Shown here one piece after another: positions 1 through 11,587 of a stretch of DNA of 64,000 nt. The DNA comes from Cercophora sp. LCS_1. Taxonomy: Eukaryota; Ascomycota; Sordariomycetes; Sordariales; Lasiosphaeriaceae. The notes under the pieces were generated by a model, which worked only from the letters and a program-made list of their open reading frames with translations, ran no database searches and had not been told where the DNA came from. The DNA lies in the NCBI GenBank assembly GCA_036250225.1, contig JAPZLL010000011.1:806001-870000 (forward strand), written 5' to 3'. Within the stretch, counting starts at the first letter, position 1. Every line of letters begins with the position of its first letter. Both the position numbers and the translations under genes were made by a program.

Positions 1-2700
1 TCGTGGGAAAGCGACAAGCAGAAGCTTTGAAGGCTTGGCGAGTTCCGATGCCTGTTTGCGGCCCCGGTGCTGGCTGTAACAGGCCGCATTGTCCACCTCC
101 TCTCCACAACGAATCACCACGCCGCTTTGCCGTTGCAAGAAGGCCTGATGGTGGCTGTCGAACATGAGGCCAGCCACGGAGTTGACAGCAACGACAATAA
201 CAACGCCTGACCCAATCGTCTATCCGTAACGCAGACAGTCCTAATCGATTGCGACCGGCGGATGTTTCTCTTCCTCGTTGTCGTTTTGGTCAACATCTCC
301 GGGCTGCAATTCCTCGCCAACCCGCCAAACCCACTGGCCAGGTTGCACTTGGGCTATTCCCGACGCCGTTCGCCTGACGGTTGCACTGTTCCAGGTTCTC
401 CCTGACCACCTCACCCCTCGATGAATCCATGGCGAGACGTCGCCTGCTAAAATCGGCATTCGAGTTCCTCCCACTCCACTTTCGACCGAGCGCGCTGTGC
501 GATGCTGCAAGCTCCCCCGTGCTTGGCGAACCCGTCTCAACCTTCCCGCTCGGCTGCCCTTCCACCCAAGCAGGCCGAGAGGTTGTGTTCGTGGAGGAGG
601 CTATTACGACGCCTCTGGGCTCGATGGGCTCATTCGTGGAACATCGAAACGCGCCCCAACGTCTGGCGGGGGAAATGATGTTATGGTGTTTCAGACCACC
701 AAATTGCAAGGGGAGTGCACACTTGTTGTGACTGACAACGTCGACCAACAACACCGCCATCGTCACCCTGTCCGCCGACGGACGGCCTACCAGCTAAGGT
801 GCCCATGGCCCGACAAACCTGGCGCGCGACCGAATATGGCATCGAGATTGGCTTTGACGCCGTGAGGCTCTTGACCCTCGATATTACCGCGGGCGGCACG
901 AAAGGGCACAGGTGGCGCCACCCCCGCAATACCGATCACAAATGGACAGGTTTTCCGAGATCACGACCGGCAGTCGCTCCGTAGCATGAACGAATTGGAA
1001 TCGCGGTAGCCCTCCTGCCAGCTTGTTGGAGTCGCATGGAGAGGGCAGTTCGCGATATATGAAATTCAAATTGCTTCCCGTCTTTGCAGACCACGGGCTC
1101 TCCACAGGAGCCCCGGAACGTGCCGCCGATCGGGAACCGCTGACGATTGCCAAGCATGCTCGCCGGCTGCTGTCTCTAAGCCTCATCCCCACAGCCTGGA
1201 CAATTGGCTGAGACGGGCTGGCACACCGAATTGCAGGTCTACGGTCTCTGGGACCTCCAGGGTTGTTGCGGGGGTGGCCCTTTCTTGCAATCCTTTGCAG
1301 AGGATCGAGACCATGCCTGCAATGGCAAATGGCATGCTGAGTACGCCGATTGCTCGCATCTCACCTTCCCTCCAGAGCAAAGAGCATGGAACAAAACAAG
1401 TGACAAGGGCGTCGGCTCGATCCCCCTTTGCGCCGCCGCCGATGCAGGGACCAACGAGGACACTCGGCACGCATGAGATGGCGTGTCGTATTGTACATCC
1501 TGTTCGGCATGTTTGCATTGAGCGACTAATGGCTGTGGTTCGCTGCCATCGGAGGCAGATTGGTCAACAGCCGTGCTGGCGGCAGTAGATCGTGGGCGAT
1601 CCGTCATGCGGCGAGTGCCACGGCGTGCTGGTATGCTCCTATTTTCCGCCGCACATCTCTCGACCAGGGCCTCGATCCGTGGGCTGGCTGAGTCTGGAAG
1701 TCCAGAGTACGGACGATGCCGACCTCACGCTGATGCTGCTGCTGCTGCTGGCCGGCCGTTGGGAGGCAGACCCGGGGCGGAGGACGAGCTGTCCGGTGAG
1801 CTGGCAGCGCGCCGGCACCCTGGAGATGCGATGCACACCATACCAGCCGAACGCCACCGTCTGCAGTGGCAATAGCTGGTGGCCAATCCCCCGCGGTACG
1901 AGGGCTTTGTATCTCGCACGCTGCGGTGTTTGAGGTTGACGGGGCCCTTCTCGCCTGTGGGAGTGCGAAACCAACCAAGTGGGCGCCGACGCGCAGGCCG
2001 CGGAGGATTTCCATGCTTGGCAAGGCCAGGGATCTGCTGTTTGACTTGGCGTCCAGCAACCAGTGGTGGACGTCGTCCGACGACGGGGCCCACTTTTCTC
2101 CTCCCGTTTCTTTTCCCTGCTGCTGACAGGGCACAGGCGACAGCGTACCAGGGGCGGCTGCCGGGGGGCTTGCACTGGCGCCCCAAAACAGCCAAAGCAT
2201 CGAAGTGCATTTACCGCAAAAGGGGCTGGCGATGGAGCCGCCCATGTTCATGCATTCACATTTAAGTAGGCGGCGGGCGGCGTTCCCTTCCCTGTCAGAC
2301 CGCTGTTGAACCTGTCGTTGTTTCTCTTGTCATCCTGTTGGTTTTGTCTCGGATCGCTGCCGGACCCTCCTCCTTCGCCTTCCTTGGTTCCGTTCTTGTG
2401 GTGCTGCGCATACACCCTTCGTTTGCCGAAGATTGCACTCTCTTATACCTCAAACCACACCTTCGTTTCTTGGCTCCGTCGAGCAAGCACACCTCGTCCA
2501 CCAAGTATTGAGCCTTGTCGTAGACCGCCGAGCCCGTTCCACCCAACGCCCAGCTTCTCGATTCCAGTTCTTTCTCTTCTCTCTCTTTTCTTATAAAGCT
2601 CTTGTTCCTCGGTGTAGCAGCGCGAAACCAGACCGTTCACTCCTTTATACAACCCTCTTCGACAAGACCACCAGCAGGGGACCGCTCACTCTTGTTCACC
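1..2700. other. no convincing gene; left edge and protease upstream region
   Basis: Open frames occur in several overlapping phases on both strands. None shows a recognisable motif, a signal peptide or a consistent exon structure, so I see no supported gene. The last 400 bases are rich in pyrimidine tracts, typical of a fungal promoter/5' leader, and contain a TATA-like element at 2592-2597. Confidence 0.5.
2592..2597 (+). promoter_or_regulatory. TATA-like element upstream of the subtilase gene
   Basis: TATAAA lies about 104 bases before the protease ATG at 2701, inside a CT-rich stretch. Position and context fit a core promoter or leader. This is inference only. Confidence 0.3.
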
Positions 2701-4083
2701 ATGGCCGGCCGTTTGCTTCTCACCCTCTCGCTCCTGCTCTCGAGCTGGAGCGTCACCGCGGCGCCCGCACCAGAGCCCCGGAAGGGCGACGACTTCTTCC
2801 TCGGGGTGCCCATCTCCAACCCCGACGTGCTGAACCCCGTCCCGCACAGGTTCATCGTCGTCTATAACAATACGTTTGACGACGATGTCATCGACGCCGC
2901 CGAGGCCACCATCACAGCCAAGATCGCCAGACGCAACATTAACAAACGGAGTCCCCTGACGGGCAACTTCCTGTCGGCCCATGTCAACGCATTCAAAATG
3001 TCGGGGTGGCGGGCCATGGCGCTCGAGGCGGACGACAGGACGATTACCGAGATCTTCACCTCGGACGAGGTTGCCTTTATCGAGCAGGACGCCTACATCG
3101 ACCTCCTGGCCACGCTGACCCAGGGTGGAGCAACCAGCGGCCTGGCCCGCATCAGCCACGCCGAGGCCGGCGAGCGCGACTACGTTTTCGACGAGACGGC
3201 GGGCGAGGGTATCACGGCATACGTAGTGGACACAGGCATCCGGATTACGCATTCCGAGTTTGAGGGCCGGGCCACGTGGGGCGGCAACTTTGTCAACAAT
3301 GTGGTAAGTCAAAACAGTTTACGCGGGACTGACTCAGGTCGCTAACAGCTAGTTATGAAGGACACGGATGAGAACGGCCACGGCACCCACGTGGCCGGAA
3401 CCATCGGCGGCAAGACATTCGGCGTTTCCAAGAATGTCAACCTTATTGCCGTCAAGGTCCTCGACGCCCAAGGCTCCGGCACTAACTCGGGTGTCATTGC
3501 CGGCATGCAATTTGGTATGTTCCCTCGACCCTGTTAGAAACCACAACCTGCTAACACCCTCCGAGTTGCCGACGATGCCACCGCCAAGGGCCTGCGTGGC
3601 AAGGCCGTCATGAACATGTCTCTCGGCGGCTCCTTCTCGCCGGCCCTCAACTCGGCTATCAACGCCATCTTCCGCGCCGGCGTAGTCCCCGTCGTGGCCG
3701 CCGGAAACGAGGACCAGGACACTGCCAACACGTCGCCCGGGTCTGCCGAGCGCGCCATCACCGTTGGCGCCATTGACCAGCGCACCGACGACCGTGCCTC
3801 CTTTTCTAACTTTGGCGAGGGCGTCGACATCTTTGCGCCGGGTGTTCAGGTGCTCAGCTGCGGAATCCGCAACGACACATCCACCGCCGTGCTCAGCGGT
3901 ACCAGCATGGCCAGCCCCCACGTCGCCGGTCTCGCCGCTTACCTCATGGCCTTGGAGAACATTGCCGACCCGGCAGCGGTCGACCAGCGCATCAAGGCAC
4001 TCGCCCGCCAAACCACGGCGCGCGTGGGCAACAACAAGGGTCAGACAACAAACCTGATTGCGAACAACGGGAACCGGTCATAA
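2701..4083 (+). CDS. secreted subtilisin-like serine protease (S8, proteinase K type)
   Basis: Three exons are proposed: 2701-3303, 3349-3514 and 3566-4083, giving 428 aa. Residues 1-20 form a signal peptide (MAGRLLLTLSLLLSSWSVTA). An inhibitor I9-like propeptide follows (HRFIVVYN ... VAFIEQDAY), then the S8 domain. The catalytic triad is visible: Asp in YVVDTGI, His in NGHGTHVAGT and Ser in SGTSMASPHVAG. The oxyanion Asn is in VAAGNED. Intron 2 has a GTATGT donor and a CTAAC branch site. Intron 1 is only 45 nt and its exact acceptor (3348) is less certain, although it keeps frame. The family is exported and self-processed, and degrades protein outside the cell or in the vacuole. A leader of about 25 residues with a short pro-region suggests an extracellular alkaline protease rather than the vacuolar type. 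It stands alone with long flanking spacers. Confidence 0.92.
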
Positions 4084-7073
4084 ACTGGCCGAAATGGGAG
4101 GACGGCACATATTTTTTGGAGTTTTTTTGAGCAAAATCTCGGCGGCGTCGGGACAAAGCCAGTACATTGCAACCATTTGTGTATAGAACTACTGCCCTTG
4201 GAGCATTTTACACCCAATTGTATATACGATACATTGACATGATCTCCCTCGCCCACTTGGGAATGGGAAGGAGGACGTCAATCTTTGCTTTCTATCTATC
4301 ACACATGAGCCAGTTTTTGGGACGCATTGGGGGATTGGAGGAAGGGACCAAAAAAAAAATAGTAATCCATGATACCGACTGAAGAAACATGACCCCGGGC
4401 TTTTCCTGTTCCAACACAACGGGATTGATTAGATTAGACCCTTTGATGATCAAAATTACCCGCTCCGTCATGTCAGAACCCATTATATATCTCAGGCCTT
4501 GTCCTTCCCCACGAAGCGGAATTCCTTCAAAGCTGGGAAAAAGGCTTGGTGGGATTTGGAAAACACACGCACATGTGTTCAAGAACCGAAGCCCTTTTGT
4601 TGCATGGGCCTTGTGCCACGTCAAAGGCTGCAGTTGGTCATGAGGATTTTCATTGTTCAGTATTCGGTGTAGTGAAGGGTTTTTTTTTTTTTTACATGAA
4701 GACAAGGTAAGGTGCCATCCCCCCAGCCCCGTAGCAATGCGCAATGCAAGGCAGTTTTTTTTATTCCCTGCGGGATCATGTTGAGGATTGAATGGTTTGT
4801 CTGCACTGCAGTGCGGTCACCGTCACCACGCAATGCAGGCCGAGGGCACGGTATGTATGTTGGACGGTTACGGGGTATGGTCTGCATGAACACGAGGGTT
4901 GGTACCTCACTCTTCAAGAGAGGAAAAAAGACACGCAGAGGAGCCAGAAAAATCAACCCGTTGGAACCGCATATGCGGGCTAGGATGCAAGCAAGCACCG
5001 GGGCGAGGGAAGATCTCCCTGAGGGTTGCAGGTGTGTGCGGGCTGGTTGACCAATCAGGCGGGTCGGTGGCGTATGTTTGGCTCGGGGGTTGGGGGGCGA
5101 ATGGACCGGGGGTGAGGCTCAAATGGAGGAAGTGCAGATACAGAGTCATGTTGGTGAGATGTCGGATACAAACAACGGTGGTGGGAGCATTGGGAGGGAG
5201 AGCTGGGGAATGTTGAGTAGAGGAATGCAGGCCGTGGGAATGAGATTTATTAGGTATGCAAACTTCATGATGCTATGGCGCTGTCACATGGACATTGACA
5301 TGATTGAATCCATCAACCACAAAGGATTGTCCACGCCACCGCATTGAAAAAAAAACCAAAAAAAAACCGCCAACTCATCGTCTATGTCCTTTCTTTGCCG
5401 CTTAAATCCCAGCGTTGTCAAACCACCAACACATGCTCAAGGACTAACGGGTAGGATCAATCAGCCTCTGGCAATGTTCCAACAACCTAGACGTGGTTAC
5501 GGCACATGCGTTTGACTATCCCAGATCCGCCTCGCAACAAGAAAGCCCCCTGCTCACAATGGGATCGCATTGCGGGCCGCAGTCCCATCGGCATTGCAGG
5601 GTACTATACGCGGATTGTGGTCTGGCTTTCAAACAAGCTTCACGCTTGTTAGACGTGGACTGACAGCGAGGCAGAGTTTATATTTAATGAGGCGAGGAGA
5701 GTTGGGTATATGTTAATGGGAAGTCGCTACTCGTCGCCGTGATATTTGAAATCGGTTGAGTCAAGAGGGATATTTATCTTGGGTTCTCATCCGCGCCCCT
5801 ATACATGGTCAAGTGAGATTACATCTGGAGGAACTGATCGGGAGAGCGTAAAGCTGTTCGCGTCACAAAAGTGGGAGCTGAACATTGAGTTTCAGTCGTT
5901 GCTCAAACACCACGAGCCGCATGGCACATCATGGGATGGACGTCGAAACAAAGAGCTAAAGGGCTCGATACTATGGTTTCGATTCGTCGTTTCGGTGAGC
6001 CCACGGCGTCGTGAAGCAAGTAATTTTGAATTTCGAGTTGAATCTGGATGTGATGTGAAAGGTCTCGATGGGCTCTCCTCCGGCTCTCCTTGCTCCCGCT
6101 GTTATAATGAGTACGTGACAACCTCTCCCCGGGAGGGGGCCGCATCATCAGAACAAGTCAAAGTCTGCCTTAGCGGTTACATCTCGGTAATGACGAATAA
6201 CTTCAACCTTGTATGTATATATTGCTAATAAATCTCGAGCCCTATTACGACTGCAACAGGGGTACGTCACTCAAGGCTAAGTTCGTCACGGAACATCACC
6301 CGCTGCCTTGTAGACACACGCACGCCGCCTGGCAGATCAACTACCTCGCTTCAACACTAACAGGGACCCAAAAGGTAGCAACCGTAGTGTATTACAGCGC
6401 AACAGCAGCGTTACAGACTGAACATGACACGGCGGTTGACGTCAGGACTTGGCTCTAGCAGGGTCTGACAGTCCGTCACCTGCTATTTAGGAGGGCACAG
6501 CGAAGTAGCTATGGCGAGGACTGAGATCACAGCAGCGGTGAGAGATTAATGTATATTAACAACTGATACTAGCCATCATGCTGGTAGTCTAAGAACGGAG
6601 CACGAGGAGGGATGGATTAATCAATGTTTGCAATCCACTCATAACAGACTCCTCCACTGAGCAGACGGAGTCCAGTTGCGAGAGTGCCCGGATACCGGGC
6701 TTCATGCGGGTAGGTTTGATATAAGCACATCTTCGGCACAACCGCAGCCATCAATGCCCGAGGGCGGCAGGATTGCAATTTGACATCCGTGCTATTTCCG
6801 AGTACGCGATCCGGTGGATGGAGGAAAGGGGTCAGCATAGTGCCACCGCAGGGGGGTCTCAAGATAAATCGCTGAATTGAATGTCATAATTAGAGCGCCG
6901 GTATTAGCAAGCTGGTTCCAGCAAGGCACCAAGCCAAAGGAGCCCCGGCGACGCTCCTATATCCAAGATGTTCGATACGTTACCTCTCAGTCCATAAATC
7001 CCAGGTCGTGACCGCCGAAAACTGAAAGCAACGTCATTACAATCGTATCTCGCACCCGCCCTAGTCAACACAA
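4084..7073. other. long intergenic stretch, no gene seen
   Basis: About 3 kb separates the protease from squalene synthase. It has scattered short open frames, some starting at non-ATG codons, without motifs. It contains a 14-base T run at 4680-4693 and short A runs near 5346-5366. The 3' untranslated regions of both neighbours must lie at its ends. Confidence 0.5.
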
Positions 7074-8649
7074 TCACAGCTCCTGGTGCCCTGTCGGCGC
7101 CGCGCTGACGATGCTGCTGAGCGTGCCGCTCGCCGCTCGTACTTCTTCGCCGAGCTTGTCCAGCTGAGGTCCCCATCGTGCACCGAGGAGGTACGCCATG
7201 CCGACCTGTCAAACCGTTAGATTGATCCACGAGGGGACGCGCTTGTGTGTGGCTTACCATCAAGCCACCAATGGCGAAGAAAATGACAATGGCAGCTGTG
7301 ACGAGAAGGAAAGTTTCCAGAGGATGTATTTGATCGCGCTCGGCCTCGAATTTTGCGTTTGCCCGCTTAGCGTCTTGGGTGGGGAAGATTGACTCGATAA
7401 ACTGCTCAATCTGCACAATTGTTAGTGAGCGACCCGCCATTTGCGCCGGAGAGTGGGTACGTACCTTGCCGCACTGTGCGCTGATGGCCAGGAAGTTTGG
7501 ATCGCGCGGGTCGCTCTTCTTGTGTATCCTCCGCGCATACCGCCTGAACACCTCACACACTGTGCGCAGGTTTTGTGTGGAGTCGGTCATCAGCTGGCAG
7601 GCATCGCCCTTGGTGATCTTGATGTTCCTCTCGAAGACGGCGGGGTTGCGGTACACCAGCTCCAGCGTCGCAATGGCCATGGACTGCGGGATGGCGACGA
7701 AATTGAACACGCTCTGGTCACGGATGCCTGCCATGTAGAACAGGCATTCATCCGCGTGCTTGAGGGCGTTGAGAACCATCTCAGAGCTGCACTGCAATGC
7801 CTTTTCCCTGTTCTCAAGCTTGAACATGTCGTCCCACTTGTCGACGTATTTGCTCCAAATCTCCTTCGGCCAAAAGCGCCGCCCGTCCACAAAGTCTTCG
7901 TGGATGTCGCGGATGATGTTGGTCTTTTGCAGAAACTGACCCATGCTCTCGGTCAAATCCATACGGACAAGGAGCTGGGGATTGGCGAGGTTGCTCTCAA
8001 CGAAGAGACGCGTCAGTCCCTCGCCCACCAAGCCCGCGACATAGTGGCAGTAGAGTTCGTACGCCTTGATCGTCTCCACGCCGTTTGTGTTGTGCTCAGC
8101 ATTGAGGGCATAGTCAGCCATGCCATTGCCCATCTTGATAGTGATATCCTTGATGATCTCGTAGTACGGCTTCTTGACCTTTTTCAACTCGGTGATGATG
8201 TCGTCAAAGTGCACCAACAAGTCTCGGTCTTTCTCGTTTGGTCCGTTCTTGGTAAAGGTCCACCCGTCTTGTTCCATGAACTCGTGAAAGTTCCGTAGGA
8301 AGCCCTCCTTTTCGGATATGTCGATCGTCATGTCGTCCTCGATCGTGTCTAGCCCGCGCAAGACTAGGTAGAAGAGAGTTATTGGCATCAGGAGCTCGGG
8401 GTTAAGCTCCTGGATGACGGCTGAGAAAGACCGAGAGGTCATGTCGAGGTAGTGGAAGCATGACTTCTCGGTCGCCGTCTCTTTGGAGGGATCGCGCTTG
8501 TGTACTGGGTCGTGCCATACTTTCCTACGGATTGGGCGCGGTTAGGATGCTGGACGTTTTGAGATCTTGGGAACAGCATACCACTGGATAACGGATTTGA
8601 GCTGGCTGGGGTGGAGGAGGAAATAGAGGGCTAGCGACGCATTACCCAT
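7074..8649 (-). CDS. ERG9: squalene synthase (farnesyl-diphosphate farnesyltransferase)
   Basis: It condenses two farnesyl diphosphates to squalene, the first committed step of ergosterol synthesis, on the ER membrane. Four exons on the minus strand (8582-8649, 7465-8524, 7258-7410, 7074-7205) give 470 aa. Exon joins restore the conserved IQW-KVWHDP and CGK-IEQFIE stretches. Visible family motifs are TSRSFSAVIQ, the first Asp-rich motif DTIEDDM, and NIIRDIHEDFVDGRRFWP with the second Asp-rich motif. The C terminus has one membrane anchor (FLLVTAAIVIFFAIGGLM) that continues across the last intron. The 54-nt intron at 7411-7464 is a multiple of three without a stop, so an unspliced reading would wrongly add 18 residues. 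Length matches fungal ERG9. Confidence 0.97.
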
Positions 8650-9747
8650 CTTCACGGTGGCAAACGAGGCAAGCTGTCGGGTTTTATCGATGAGGCGCTG
8701 AGGCAAGCAAGCTGTTGGCGGTGGAACCTGGCTGTCTTGTAACTTGGAGTTGATGCGGGACGCCACGCGGGGGATGCGATCTAATGAGGAAGATGCCAGG
8801 CCGATGATGGGATGGAAAGGACAGACACGACACGAACGAGTCTCCGACTCCGTTGGAGAACCCAGCGCTCCGGCTCCACATGAATTTTTGTATTCTGCCG
8901 GGAAATTGAGCAGAAGCGAACAGCGTCGCCGTTGAATCGGGTTAGTCCAGCAGCGAAGCGGTGTGGCGCAGCCAGCCTCTCCATTGGCCAATGGCAAAGG
9001 TGTGCCTGCTTAGTCACCCGTGTCTTGGGCCCTGCGAAGGGATTCTGAGCTAGTGGGTCGGAACCTGTTCCTGAGACTGGTTTGACTTGAAGTTTCGCGG
9101 GTCGGAAGAAGCGACAATGGCAGATGTTCGCGTCTATGGAAAACTCCCATTGTTTGGAGTGCCGTCAACAGTCTGCTGCACCAGTTTCGCCAACTGCCCC
9201 TTCCCCCCTCTTTGTGGCGTCTCATTTGGACAGTGTGGATTCCGTCGTTTCTTCAGCTGACGGGGGGAATGGAGAAGCCAAACGGCGATCAACGGCTGGC
9301 AGGATCAACTTTGTCCGGTTGAATGGACCCGTCCACTGTTGGTCGTGAGAACAAGAGTCGACGTGCCAGCGTCGCACTTTCCATCGCATCGTCGAGGGTC
9401 TCTCTCTTGTTTCCAAACTTGGGAGGCTGGTTTGACAGAACTATTGCTTCCCAAGTGAGAAAGCTGCCCACCACATGTCCGAAATGGGGGGCGAGAACCC
9501 CTTTTCTTCCCGCTTCTGCGTTAGCCCCCGCGCGTACCTGGCCCGAAGCTGCAGAGACCCAGTATGCCACATCACTCGATATGTGCTTGGGCGCTGAAGC
9601 CACAGCTCACCGATCTCAGTTCCGACGTGATAAACGATAGCTGGAAAGAGCATTGGACAGCAACTACTTTCTTTTCTATAAAACCTCCGTAACCTACCTG
9701 TCTTTTGATTGTGCTCCATCCTGTTGTTAACAACTGCATTCACCAAC
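8650..9747. other. shared upstream region of ERG9 and the epimerase gene
   Basis: This 1.1-kb divergent spacer has no supported gene. It must hold both promoters. A TATAAAA element sits at 9677-9683 on the epimerase side. Confidence 0.5.
9677..9683 (+). promoter_or_regulatory. TATA box candidate of the epimerase/reductase gene
   Basis: TATAAAA lies 65 bases before the ATG at 9748 and follows a pyrimidine-rich run. Position is reasonable for a fungal core promoter. Confidence 0.4.
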
Positions 9748-10703
9748 ATGGCAACCAACGGAGTTGACGGCACTGGTGCTCACCGGTTCCTCATCTGGGG
9801 CGGCGAAGGCTGGGTTGCGGGGCACCTCAAGACGCTGCTTGAAGCTCAAGGTAAAGAGGTCTACTCGACGACGATCCGCATGGAGAACCGGGAGGCTGTC
9901 ATTGCCGAGCTTGACAGAGTTAAGCCAACCCATGTCCTCAACGCGGCTGGCTGCACCGGCCGGCCGAACGTCGACTGGTGCGAAGACAATACAGAGGCCA
10001 CGATGCGATCCAACGTTGTCGGGACCCTGAACTTGACCGACTGCTGCTTCGTCAAGGGCATCCATTGCACTGTCTTTGCCACGGGGTGTATTTATCAATA
10101 CGACGAGGTGCACCCGTGGGACGGGCCTGGTTTCCTCGAAACAGACCCAGCCAACTTTGCTGGCAGTTTCTACTCCATGACAAAGGCGCATGTGGAGGAG
10201 GTGAGTGTTGCCTGCCGGTGCCAGCCCAGGAGCAGAGGGCTAACGAAGCCCAGGTCATGAAGCATTACAACAATTGCCTGATTCTCCGTCTGCGCATGCC
10301 GGTCTCAGACGATCTTCACCCGCGCAACTTTGTGACCAAGATTGCCAAATATGAGCGCGTGGTGGACATCCCAAACAGCAACACCATCCTGACGGATCTG
10401 TTGCCCGCCTCTATCCTGCTGGCCGAGCACGGTGAAGTTGGTGTTTACAACTTCACCAACCCCGGGGCAATCTCACACAACGAGGTCTTGACCCTGTTTC
10501 GAGACATTGTCCGCCCGTCCTTCACTTGGAAGAACTTCAGCCTCGAGGAGCAGGCGAAGGTGATCAAGGCTGGGCGCAGTAACTGCAAGCTGGACACAGC
10601 CAAGCTCACAAGCAAGTTGAAAGAGTATGGTTATGAGGTACCCGAGATCCACGAGGCGTATAAGAGGTGTTTTGAGCGAATGAAGGCTGCCGGTGTTGAG
10701 TAG
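9748..10703 (+). CDS. UDP-4-keto-6-deoxyglucose 3,5-epimerase/4-reductase-like protein
   Basis: Two exons, 9748-10200 and 10254-10703, give exactly 300 aa. It is an extended short-chain dehydrogenase. The N-terminal nucleotide-binding loop GGEGWVAGHL, an FATGCIYQYD stretch and the catalytic YSMTK are all visible. The pattern ATGCIYxYD ... NFxGSFYSxTKAxVEE closely resembles the NRS/ER half of plant rhamnose synthases and the Botrytis 3,5-epimerase/4-reductase, which make UDP-rhamnose from UDP-4-keto-6-deoxyglucose. The partner 4,6-dehydratase is not in this window. The ATG at 9748 is the first in frame and lies in good context (ccaacATGG). It is probably cytosolic, since no signal peptide or membrane segment is seen. 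A related dTDP-rhamnose reductase role is the alternative. Confidence 0.85.
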
Positions 10704-11587
10704 AGGCGGCCATATTTCCCTGTTACTTGCGCGGTTGTTTTGAGTTGAGTATCCGGGTGGATATAGAGCCCGATGGGTAGTATCGAGGCATGACAAAATG
10801 AAGCGAACGTCTTGATCACAATACAAATATGCTTCTGAGCTACTTCAGCTCAGTTGTCTGCTGGTCATCGGTGCCGAGACTGGCTGCTTGACTGCCCCGC
10901 TCCCGGAAAAGAAGGTGGGGTCGATTTCAGAATAGGGATGAGGTCTGCATAGCAAATAAAACGAGGAAACGCGTTGGCAGCTGAGCAGAAGTGTCTGGAA
11001 GCGAGCCGCAAAGAAGCACAGCCTCTGCCTTGCGAAGCTTTGTGGCACAGGTCAGGCCCGGCGACAAAAGCTGTGGAACGGAAACGTCATCTTGGGCACC
11101 CCGCCCACCTCGGCTGCGGAAGGACGTAATTTTGACCGTGCGTTATTCTTATGTTCTTGCGGTATCCTCATAGGTCAGCCCAACTTCTAATGACCAACGG
11201 ATTCTCGAAAACAGTGACTGTTCAGTCGGTGAGAGAAGAAAGAATAAATAAAGTGATCAACTTTGAATTCGTAAACCAGCTATATCGCCATCCACAGCGC
11301 TCCCTGCTCGTTGCAGTCCCTTGCAGGCCAGGCGAAAAGGGTTAGGGTTCTTGATATTGACTGCGATGCCCTAGGCCGATACCAGCGAACTGCAGGCAAA
11401 TAGGCTGTGGAATTTTGACCAGCCTTGCCCTTGGCGTGCAATCAAGAGGCACATCTACCTAATCCCTTCAACACTCAAAAGACTTATCGACCTAAGCCCG
11501 TAATCTCCTATAAACCCTTTCCGATCTACCCGAATACCTAAACACCTGCTTCACTTTTCCAGTTCCCGCGATCTAGAAAACGAAGCC
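10704..11587. other. intergenic, no gene seen
   Basis: About 880 bases lie between the epimerase stop and the DnaJ start. The final 120 bases are C/T-rich leader-like sequence. No motif-bearing frame was found. Confidence 0.5.

Noticed and set aside
1604..2251. 215-aa minus-strand frame in the left spacer
   Set aside because: It overlaps several equally long frames in GC-rich sequence, with biased composition and no motif, signal peptide or splice support.
5746..6228. 160-aa plus-strand frame in the 3-kb spacer
   Set aside because: It starts at a non-ATG codon, has no recognisable domain and lies in otherwise featureless DNA.
7441..8298. 285-aa plus-strand frame opposite squalene synthase
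   Set aside because: It is an antisense shadow of conserved ERG9 exons, and no motif is present.
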